Positions 1 to 5,642 of a stretch of 6,434 nucleotides of DNA are shown one piece after another. The stretch is from an uncultured Rhizobiaceae group bacterium (GTDB lineage Bacteria > Pseudomonadota > Alphaproteobacteria > Rhizobiales > Rhizobiaceae). The notes under the pieces were generated by a model, which saw nothing but the letters and a program-made list of their open reading frames with translations, was not told the origin of the DNA and did not search any database. Position numbers and translations under genes: made by a program. Each line of letters begins with the position of its first letter. The stretch's first letter is position 1. The stretch lies in assembly GCA_905479965.1 (NCBI GenBank), contig CAJQOR010000137.1:1-6434 (forward strand), read 5' to 3'.

Positions 1-684
1 CACAGCTTCTGCCACTGCTTCTGCGCGCGACTTCGTCGCAGTTTTGTTCATTATACTCGTAATGTAGTTATTGACCGTATTTCTGGAAATACCGATGATC
101 AATGCAATTTCATCACTCGTTTTTCCTTTTGCTATCCATGAAAGACATTCCATCTCTCGATCGGTTAACTCAGCTTGATTAGTATCCGCTGAACCAGAAG
201 TAACAAATTCTGCTATATGATAGGAGCAAGCAAGAGCGGCATCACGAAGGCGTTCTTGCGCGATCGATGTTCCGGGTGCAAACAAGAATAAAAGAACGAA
301 TTTCTGCTCACCGCAGGTGAGCGGTAAAACGCACACTTGTTTCGCAAACTGTTTAGGTATTCTGAACTGTTCACTGGCATCGAAAAAGCTGGGTTCAAAT
401 GCTGTTCGTGGTGGAAGGTTCTCCACAAAATCAGATCTCTCTGAAACAATTGCCTGACCCAAACTCTTTGCTAAATCGTATGGCCAGTTGGAGCTAATAA
501 CGAAATTGTCGGAACCATCGTTGCGCAAAAGTAGGTAGGCGCTGCTGCTAATAAATTTGCAAGCAATATCTAATCCGTCGCTGATATGGTCTGAAGTTGC
601 ACTGTTGCAAATGCGCTCGAAAAAATCCCCGCGGGTCATCACTTCCACACCTAAGTCGTCAATGGTGGTCGTGTTCTCAAGCAT
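1..684 (-). CDS. visN: LuxR-family transcriptional regulator, VisN-like (3' end outside window)
   Basis: This is a DNA-binding regulator with an N-terminal ligand-type domain and a C-terminal LuxR (GerE) helix-turn-helix. 228 residues are visible and the frame runs off the left edge without a stop. Residues about 15-165 form the N-terminal domain, which I cannot match to the residues that bind acyl-homoserine lactones. Residues 173-228 are a clear LuxR HTH: LTDRE (173-177), GKTSDEIA (187-194), ISRNTVNNYI (199-208), and SRAEAV near the end. ATG at 684 is the first ATG after an in-frame stop at 691-693; only a weak GGG-type ribosome binding site lies about 15 bases upstream. Position supports VisN: in rhizobia, visN and visR follow fliF, and the two proteins together activate the flagellar and chemotaxis regulon. 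The LuxR call is near certain; the visN name rests on synteny and could be confused with VisR. visR would be expected beyond the left edge. Confidence 0.8.
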   Translation of the reverse strand, partial: MLENTTTIDDLGVEVMTRGDFFERICNSATSDHISDGLDIACKFISSSAYLLLRNDGSDNFVISSNWPYDLAKSLGQAIVSERSDFVENLPPRTAFEPSFFDASEQFRIPKQFAKQVCVLPLTCGEQKFVLLFLFAPGTSIAQERLRDAALACSYHIAEFVTSGSADTNQAELTDREMECLSWIAKGKTSDEIALIIGISRNTVNNYITSIMNKTATKSRAEAVAEAV

Positions 685-869
685 TACAATTCACAGCTGC
701 CCTTCGACTTCATGTTATCCATTGTCTGCCACGTGACAAGATAACCATTCCCCAATTCACAGATCAGTTACCCGATGCTGCAATTTCGATTAGATCGTTC
801 CCTTCCCGATGAAAATACCCTTTAATGGATCTACTCATTCTTCAATTATCACCAATAGAATTACTAAAA

Positions 870-897
870 TCTATAGGTATCTTTGAGTACTTTACAA
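870..897 (-). promoter_or_regulatory. Candidate sigma70-type promoter for the visN-like gene
   Basis: Read on the minus strand, TTGTAA (897-892) and TATAGA (875-870) are separated by 16 bases. Each box matches the housekeeping consensus at four of six positions. Transcription would start near 862, giving a leader of roughly 178 bases before the ATG at 684. In DNA this A+T-rich such matches arise by chance, so this is only a candidate. Confidence 0.22.
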
Positions 898-1170
898 TTT
901 GAATATGAACAATAACACGAATCGAATCATTTACTAGATGATACAACTAATAAATCAGCAAACTTAGTTTTATTTTTTATAATTTTTATAATATAGGAAT
1001 TTTAATCCAAATTTTTTAACAATGACTGAATTAGGATGGCGGATATCAAAATATTCACAATAAAATCAACATACTGATGGATTATAATTTCTTTTTTTTC
1101 ATAAATAGGCAGGAAAGTACGTTTATTTTTCTAAAATATCACGATAAGTGAAATGGAATTTAGCGTTAAA

Positions 1171-1188
1171 ATACTAATTATTTAGTAT
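1171..1188. repeat. Perfect 7-bp inverted repeat, all but one pair A-T
   Basis: ATACTAA (1171-1177) and TTAGTAT (1182-1188) are exact reverse complements with a 4-base spacer TTAT. The site lies 118 bases past the fliF stop and about 490 bases upstream of the visN-like start. It could be an operator half-site pair or a weak hairpin at the end of the fliF transcript, where it is followed by TTTT on the minus strand. The stem is too A+T-rich to call a terminator, and chance is possible in this region. Confidence 0.35.
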
Positions 1189-1305
1189 AATATCGAATCA
1201 CCTGACCTGAACCATCGCGTTATTTGAGATGCATGATACCATCATTACTTGAGGTATTTTTTAAAAAAAAGTTTTAAATATAAAAATGAAGACATATATT
1301 TAGAA

Positions 1306-3045
1306 CTATGCGGCGTCTGCAACAGCCCATTTACGTAAGACTTTTGCCGCACGTTCTTCGCTGATTTCGACCATTGAAGAAAGTCTCTTTTCAGGACCAC
1401 CCTTCACACGTCCTGTGAAACTCATACCTTCTTCAATAACAACGCCATCACTGCCACCGGCGTCACCACCAAATTCAGTATCCGCATCAAAACCAAAGTC
1501 AGCGCCAAATCCTTCCATGGATGCGGGGCCGCCAGGCATTCCATCCATACCACCAGTACCGGGAGAGAAGTCTGGCAGTTCCAAACCATCGATATCTTCA
1601 AGGCCAGCAATAGCATCGCCACCAGATGCACCTGCAGCGCCTGCAGATGCGCCACCACTTAAGATCGGACGGAAACCGAACCAGACTAACAAGAATGCGA
1701 CTGCGACGAATGCAATGGCATTGATAATGGTGCCAAGTTGCGCCATCAACACTTCCATAAAACCACCGGAAGCTATTGTGTCAGCAAGCATTTCGGTTGC
1801 CAAAAACTCCATTGTGGTGAGTTTGATTGCGTCACCACGTTCGATATCCAAACCAGCTGCAGTTGCAATGACTTGTTGTAATTCAGCTAGATAATCATCA
1901 ATTTGTTGCTGGGTCGCGTCAGCACCCAACATTGCTTTCACTCGCGCGTCATTAACGACGACAGCAATAGAGAGCTTTTGCACATCATAGCTATTGCGAA
2001 CAGTCTGAGTGACTTTTGAGTTGATCTCATAGTTTGTCTGCTCTTCCTTCCGCTCTGCAAGCTCGCTCGAAGAAGGTGAATTGCCACCCGCTGCAGGCGT
2101 TTGATCAGGAATGTTTTGCTCAACCGTTGCGGGCGCATCCGTTGTGGTAGAATTAGATGTTTGGTTCTCACGCGTGACACGCGTTGAACGTTCGACACGC
2201 GATTCAGGATCAAACACAGTTTCCTGAATTTGCTGCGTATCTGTGTTAACTTTCGCCATCACACTAGAACGGAAATTGTCAATTCCAAGGAAAGGCGACA
2301 ATGCCTTATCGATATTATTCTCGACTTCGTTTTGAACGATTTGGACAATCGACATTGAGCGATTAAGCGTGCTGTTGGAAAAATCATCACCAGACGCAAG
2401 CAGTTTGCCGGTGGAGTCTAACACGGTGACTTCGTCTACAGAAAGACCTGGGACGGATGATGCGACCAAGTGTCTGATGGAATCAGCTGAGCGACGAGCA
2501 ACCGCATTACCTGTCCTAACCATGACAGATGCAGATGGTTTTTGTTCCCCGCTTCTGAAGTTGCCGGTATCAGCCATAACAATGTGAACACGCGCTGCAT
2601 TAATGCCATTAATCTTTTGAATGGTCCGGGCAATTTCACCCTCAAGTGCGCGAACCCGTGTGACCTCTTGCATAAAACTTGTTAAGCCCAGAGATCCCAC
2701 TTCATCAAAAAGTTCATAACCAGCGCTAGTGCTGTTAGGAAGTCCGCGCTCGGCCAGAATTGCCCGCGCTTGCAAGGCGGTGCCCGCTGCAACTTTGATG
2801 CTTGCGCCATCAGAGCCAACTTCATAGTCGATACGCGCTTCGGAAAGCGCGATACCGATAGAATTAATATCGTCGCTTGTAAGCCCAATATATAAGGATT
2901 CAGTAGCGGGTTTGTTTAAAAACAATCCTGCTGCGATAATAAGAATTACCGCAAAAGCACCTATACCGCCTAATGCAGCTAAACGCCCTTGTCCAAGTTC
3001 AGATAGGTTTTTACCAATCTGTGATAATTGATTGACCAGATTCAT
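1306..3045 (-). CDS. fliF: Flagellar MS-ring protein FliF
   Basis: FliF builds the MS ring of the flagellar basal body in the inner membrane, houses the type III export gate and carries the FliG rotor ring. At 579 residues it has the usual length. A first membrane segment spans about residues 24-43, followed by the periplasmic YscJ/FliF ring-building domains (about 48-270). A Ser/Thr/Asn/Pro-rich low-complexity stretch (about 285-335) leads into the rest of the C-terminal periplasmic domain. The second membrane segment is at about 437-457. The cytoplasmic tail has a Gly/Ala/Asp-rich linker (464-534) and a terminal helix region (535-579, including RLSSMVEISEERAAKVLRKW) of the kind that binds FliG. 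The ATG at 3045 begins just before the first membrane segment. Its ribosome binding site is poor: GGA directly abuts the ATG. The gene is 161 bases downstream of the cheT-like gene, so it may have its own promoter as well as read-through from the che operon. The stop is TAG. Confidence 0.97.
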   Translation of the reverse strand: MNLVNQLSQIGKNLSELGQGRLAALGGIGAFAVILIIAAGLFLNKPATESLYIGLTSDDINSIGIALSEARIDYEVGSDGASIKVAAGTALQARAILAERGLPNSTSAGYELFDEVGSLGLTSFMQEVTRVRALEGEIARTIQKINGINAARVHIVMADTGNFRSGEQKPSASVMVRTGNAVARRSADSIRHLVASSVPGLSVDEVTVLDSTGKLLASGDDFSNSTLNRSMSIVQIVQNEVENNIDKALSPFLGIDNFRSSVMAKVNTDTQQIQETVFDPESRVERSTRVTRENQTSNSTTTDAPATVEQNIPDQTPAAGGNSPSSSELAERKEEQTNYEINSKVTQTVRNSYDVQKLSIAVVVNDARVKAMLGADATQQQIDDYLAELQQVIATAAGLDIERGDAIKLTTMEFLATEMLADTIASGGFMEVLMAQLGTIINAIAFVAVAFLLVWFGFRPILSGGASAGAAGASGGDAIAGLEDIDGLELPDFSPGTGGMDGMPGGPASMEGFGADFGFDADTEFGGDAGGSDGVVIEEGMSFTGRVKGGPEKRLSSMVEISEERAAKVLRKWAVADAA

Positions 3046-3142
3046 TCCACAACCACTAAAGAGATCACAACGAACCCCAAGTTAGTTGCTGAAACTTGCG
3101 TGAGTATGGCGCTTTGAAGATCTTGAGGCCGAGGACAGGCTT

Positions 3143-3172
3143 TATAGATCTATATTCTAGTATAAATTTATA
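3143..3172. repeat. Two adjacent perfect 12-bp palindromes upstream of fliF
   Basis: TATAGATCTATA (3143-3154) and TATAAATTTATA (3161-3172) are each exact self-complementary 12-mers. They are separated by 6 bases, with centres 18 bp apart. The first covers the candidate -10 box and the second lies in the spacer next to the candidate -35 box. This is the geometry of a tandem operator, but A+T-rich palindromes also arise by chance, so the regulatory role is inference. Confidence 0.5.
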
Positions 3173-3177
3173 GCCAA
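3149..3177 (-). promoter_or_regulatory. Candidate promoter for fliF
   Basis: On the minus strand TTGGCT (3177-3172) and TATAGA (3154-3149) are spaced by 17 bases. Each matches four of six positions of the sigma70-type consensus. Predicted initiation is near 3142, giving a leader of about 97 bases before the fliF ATG. The -10 hexamer TATAGA is the same as in the candidate promoter before the visN-like gene. It sits inside a perfect palindrome. The position in a 161-base spacer between otherwise co-directional genes makes a promoter plausible. Confidence 0.33.
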
Positions 3178-3206
3178 GCGACTGCTATTAAAAAGAAAAT
3201 CCGATT

Positions 3207-3599
3207 TTAAAAGAAATCTAGATCACCAGAAGCTTTTTCATACGTATCGGCAGAAACAGCTGGCTCCACATCGGAGGACAATCGCTTTTTCAAATCAGAT
3301 AGCGTGATCAGGTTGAGCGCCGTTGTGATATCAACAAGATGATCAGCACATACATCATTGGATACTGCGTCAACAAAATCCGCCAATCCACGCGCTTTCT
3401 GGACTGCCAAATCAATACCTTGCAAAAGCTTCATATGCTCCATCGCATCGACAGCACTTGCAACTTTTTCGCATTCAATCATCGGCTCGAGTCGCTCAAT
3501 GAGCACGGCTACATCCTGCATTTCTGCACCGACCCGGGACAGTATTTCAGACAACGGTTCATGAAATTCACCGCTATTTTTTTCTAAAGCATTTGACAT
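3207..3599 (-). CDS. cheT: CheT-like chemotaxis protein with DxxxQ phosphatase-type motif
   Basis: This is a small acidic, mostly helical protein of 130 residues without signal peptide or membrane segment. It sits between cheD and fliF, the place of cheT (formerly orf10) in Sinorhizobium meliloti. A predicted helix carries DLAVQ (Asp63 to Gln67), which fits the DxxxQ signature used by CheZ to dephosphorylate CheY. From the literature as I recall it, S. meliloti CheT has such a motif, speeds decay of phosphorylated CheY1 (the phosphate sink) and not CheY2, and also binds CheR. That function is transferred here by position and motif only. After a variable linker the protein ends in GDLDFF, closely resembling the end of CheD (DDIEFF). 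The start is supported by AGAGGA seven bases before the ATG. It is probably the last gene of the che operon, 37 bases after cheD. Confidence 0.8.
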   Translation of the reverse strand: MSNALEKNSGEFHEPLSEILSRVGAEMQDVAVLIERLEPMIECEKVASAVDAMEHMKLLQGIDLAVQKARGLADFVDAVSNDVCADHLVDITTALNLITLSDLKKRLSSDVEPAVSADTYEKASGDLDFF

Positions 3600-3606
3600 A
3601 TACGCG

Positions 3607-3612
3607 TCCTCT
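3607..3612 (-). promoter_or_regulatory. Ribosome binding site of the cheT-like gene
   Basis: AGAGGA on the minus strand lies seven bases before the ATG at 3599. It is the clearest Shine-Dalgarno sequence in the window and fixes the start of this small gene. It also shows that the gene is translated independently of cheD despite being in the same run. Confidence 0.75.
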
Positions 3613-3636
3613 ACAAACTAATACTCAAAATTTTAA

Positions 3637-4191
3637 TCAAAAGAATTCAATATCATCCTTAGGTGCAGCAGCTGGTGCAGCCCTTGGGATAGGTTTACGT
3701 TCACGCGCGACAGCACGTTCGGCTTCATTGCCATTTAGTATACATTGGCGTGCGCGGCCGCTCACCGGCCAATATTCTAATTTTCGGCCGTGATCACCGC
3801 CAACATTTGTCCCCACAATCACGATGCCCTCATCCTCAAGAAAGGATTTGGCAAAGATTGCATTTTTCTCGCCGACATTAGAAAGACCGGGTATAGTCTT
3901 GCCACCACCGATTATCTTAGCTTCAATACGATCACGACTGGCACCTTTTTTCAAAAGACCATTGATCAACAACTCCATCAAGTGAACACCGTAGCGAGCG
4001 ACTTCACCACCACCTGCTTGTCCACCATCACCGGGAAGAAGGAAATGGTTCATCCCGCCAACTCCGGCAACTGGATCACGTAGGCAAGCAGCGACACATG
4101 AACCCAGGATAGTAGATAACACTACTTCTGGGTCATCAGTGACCTGATACTCGCCTTGAATGACGTGAACTCGTTTACCCCGCGCTTCCAT
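3637..4191 (-). CDS. cheD: Chemoreceptor glutamine deamidase CheD
   Basis: CheD converts specific glutamines of chemoreceptors to glutamate, tuning receptor sensitivity in the cytoplasm. At 184 residues it is of normal family length. The active-site segment ILGSC contains the catalytic Cys32. His49 in GGMNHFLLP lies 17 residues later, the same Cys-His spacing as Cys27/His44 of the Thermotoga protein; Ser26 or Thr27 would supply the remaining hydroxyl. Other family blocks are RYG (66-68), KIIGGG (92-97), VGEKNA (106-111) and [12 protein letters not shown] (138-149). The C-terminus departs from the enzyme core as a Pro/Ala-rich linker (about 165-177) ending in KDDIEFF, which mirrors the end of the neighbouring CheT-like protein. 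The ATG follows the cheY stop by three bases. GGAG inside the cheY end (4206-4203) serves as ribosome binding site, so expression is probably coupled to cheY. No CheC, the usual CheD partner in Bacillus, is visible here. Confidence 0.96.
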   Translation of the reverse strand: MEARGKRVHVIQGEYQVTDDPEVVLSTILGSCVAACLRDPVAGVGGMNHFLLPGDGGQAGGGEVARYGVHLMELLINGLLKKGASRDRIEAKIIGGGKTIPGLSNVGEKNAIFAKSFLEDEGIVIVGTNVGGDHGRKLEYWPVSGRARQCILNGNEAERAVARERKPIPRAAPAAAPKDDIEFF

Positions 4192-4194
4192 GTT

Positions 4195-4581
4195 CTACAG
4201 CGCTCCAAACACTGCTTCAATGGCAGCTTTCATTTTCTCGATCGTAAATGGTTTGGCCAGAACATTGTTCGCACCAAGTGCAGCGGCTTTTTTTACAAGC
4301 TCGCGATCACCTTGTGCGGTTAGCATGATGAAAGCAGCACGCTGTGTCGCTGGATTTTTACGAACACCTTCTAGGAAACCTAAGCCATCCATATTCGGCA
4401 TGTTGAAATCTGAGATAACAAGATGATGTGGTTGGGTCTGCATAATTTTAAGACCTTGCGCACCATCGGCCGCAACCGTGATATTTTGGAAACCAAGCGA
4501 TTGCAACGCTTCTCCCAAAAGTAGGCGACTTGTTACTTGATCATCAACGATCAGTACTTTTATTTTTTGTGCAATAGACAT
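4195..4581 (-). CDS. cheY: Single-domain chemotaxis response regulator CheY
   Basis: This is a stand-alone receiver domain of 128 residues with no output domain. It would take phosphate from CheA and act on the flagellar motor. The key residues are present: acidic pair Asp13/Asp14, phosphorylation site Asp58 in ISDFNMPNMDG, Thr88 in MLTAQGD, and Lys110 in LAKPF. The position that is Tyr106 in E. coli CheY (three before the conserved Lys) is Val107, so the classical Thr/Tyr switch is altered. By position between cheB and cheD it matches the motor-binding CheY2 of S. meliloti rather than CheY1. Its ATG overlaps the cheB stop in TAATG, and AGGG lies seven bases upstream, so translation is probably coupled to cheB. 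Confidence 0.95.
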   Translation of the reverse strand: MSIAQKIKVLIVDDQVTSRLLLGEALQSLGFQNITVAADGAQGLKIMQTQPHHLVISDFNMPNMDGLGFLEGVRKNPATQRAAFIMLTAQGDRELVKKAAALGANNVLAKPFTIEKMKAAIEAVFGAL

Positions 4582-4592
4582 TAGGCTACCCT
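4579..4592 (-). promoter_or_regulatory. Translational coupling site at the cheB/cheY junction
   Basis: The cheB stop and the cheY start share one base in the sequence TAATG. AGGG at 4592-4589, still inside cheB, is seven bases before the cheY ATG. Ribosomes finishing cheB can restart at once on cheY, which would hold the two products at a fixed ratio. Confidence 0.7.
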
Positions 4593-5636
4593 GTCCCTTC
4601 TTACTGCAGTTAATTTATATATTTGATCTGTGATTTCCCCAATTGGGTGCTGTGTTTCTACAGCCCCAATCTCGAAAGCAACCTTTGGCATCCCGTAGAC
4701 GACGCAAGATTTTTCGTCTTGGCCGATTGTACGAGCGCCTGCTTGACGCATTTCTAAAAGCCCGCTTGCGCCATCGCGTCCCATACCTGTTAAGATCACA
4801 CCGACGGCGTTCTTTCTGGCAATTTTTGCTACAGAGCGGAATAAAACGTCTACCGATGGGCAATGCCCAGATACCGGATCGCCTTCAACTAAACTGATGC
4901 GCGGCGCGGTTTGATTAACAACTTCCATTTGTCGTGAACCACCAGGGGCGAGCAAAACTTTACCCACTTCAAGACGATCCCCATCTTCTGCCTCTTTAAC
5001 AACAGGCGCAGAAAGTCGGTCTAGTCTGTTTGCAAAGCTACCGGTAAATGCCGGTGGCATATGTTGCGTAATAACAGTTGGCGGACAGTTTTCTGGAAAT
5101 TTCGAAATAACCTGAATAAGTGCTTCCACACCACCCGTTGACGAACCAATTGAAATGATTTTTCGCGCTGGAATATAATTTTCATAACCGGTTTGCTTTT
5201 CTGGCTGAACGGTTTGCGGCGCAGTACTTGCATATGACGTCCGTTTTGAACGGCCAGCAGCTTTAACTACATCTGGCAAGCCCGCAAAGGGAGAGGTATC
5301 ATCAGGACTTGGCTTACCAATGCAATCAAACGCACCGATTTCGAGCGCTGACAAGGTAGCTTGCGCACCGCGATGTGTCAGCGTTGAAACCATAATGACC
5401 GGCATAGGTCGCAATGTCATGATTTTTTCAAGGAACTCGAGGCCATTCATATTTGGCATCTCGATATCAAGCGTCACCACATCAGGATTAAGAGATTTGA
5501 TCGCGCCGCGCGCTTCCATTGCATCACCAGCTTCACCGACAACCTGAATTTCAGGATCAGCGCTTAGCACGACACGTAAGAGGCCTCGCATGGTTGGCGA
5601 ATCATCGACTACAAGAACTTTGACTTTATTGAGCAT
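4581..5636 (-). CDS. cheB: Chemotaxis protein-glutamate methylesterase/glutaminase CheB
   Basis: CheB removes methyl groups from receptor glutamates, and can deamidate receptor glutamines, when its receiver domain is phosphorylated by CheA. The 351 residues give the normal two-domain layout. The receiver (about 5-123) has Asp11/Asp12, phosphorylation site Asp57 in [11 protein letters not shown], Ser84/Thr85 and Lys108. A variable linker spans about 124-157. The catalytic domain (about 158-345) has Ser166 in SSTGG, His192 in TQHMPP and Asp288 in TGMGRDGA, corresponding to Ser164/His190/Asp286 of the enteric enzyme. The ATG is six bases after the cheR stop, with GAGGGG (5651-5646) as ribosome binding site. 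It overlaps cheY by one base. Together with CheR it forms the adaptation pair, and CheD adds a second deamidase. Both active sites look intact. Confidence 0.97.
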   Translation of the reverse strand: MLNKVKVLVVDDSPTMRGLLRVVLSADPEIQVVGEAGDAMEARGAIKSLNPDVVTLDIEMPNMNGLEFLEKIMTLRPMPVIMVSTLTHRGAQATLSALEIGAFDCIGKPSPDDTSPFAGLPDVVKAAGRSKRTSYASTAPQTVQPEKQTGYENYIPARKIISIGSSTGGVEALIQVISKFPENCPPTVITQHMPPAFTGSFANRLDRLSAPVVKEAEDGDRLEVGKVLLAPGGSRQMEVVNQTAPRISLVEGDPVSGHCPSVDVLFRSVAKIARKNAVGVILTGMGRDGASGLLEMRQAGARTIGQDEKSCVVYGMPKVAFEIGAVETQHPIGEITDQIYKLTAVRRDRVA

Positions 5637-5642
5637 GATGAT

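Larger units (their letters stand above)
685..1305. other. Long A+T-rich non-coding gap between fliF and the visN-like gene
   Basis: I see no convincing gene on either strand in these 621 bases. The stretch from about 840 to 1300 is extremely A+T-rich; positions 961-1020 hold only 7 G or C among 60. The part next to the regulator (685-840) has a base composition closer to coding DNA. On the minus strand this part holds two tiny ORFs, of 24 codons (838 to 764) and 12 codons (722 to 684), the second overlapping the visN-like start. The gap also contains a 7-bp perfect inverted repeat at 1171-1188 and a candidate promoter at 870-897. I find no G+C-rich hairpin followed by a T run that would be a convincing terminator for fliF on the minus strand. 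The likely role is the promoter and leader region of the regulator gene. Confidence 0.7.

Noticed and set aside
213..449. 78-codon minus-strand frame within the visN-like gene
   Set aside because: It is in another frame of the regulator gene, whose HTH and continuous N-terminal domain are read in the frame ending at base 1.
597..812. 71-codon plus-strand frame across the start of the visN-like gene
   Set aside because: The minus-strand frame encodes a clear LuxR protein over the same bases, and the plus-strand product resembles nothing I recognise.
1236..1260. Possible plus-strand terminator: ATACC and GGTAT with a 12-base loop followed by a T run
   Set aside because: The stem is only 5 bp, the loop is long, and there is no plus-strand gene upstream to end. 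In the minus direction the T run is on the wrong side for fliF.
1415..1894. 159-codon open frame on the plus strand inside fliF
   Set aside because: It is antisense to the Gly/Ala-rich end and second membrane segment of FliF, its product is low-complexity Pro/Ser/Ala, and it has no recognisable domain. It is a composition shadow of fliF.
3196..3208. Small hairpin AAAAT-ccg-ATTTT over the cheT-like stop codon, followed by a T-rich stretch on the minus strand
   Set aside because: The stem is five A-T pairs only and would not be stable enough for a convincing intrinsic terminator.
3790..4083. 97-codon plus-strand frame inside cheD
   Set aside because: It is antisense to conserved CheD active-site and core motifs and has no family features of its own.
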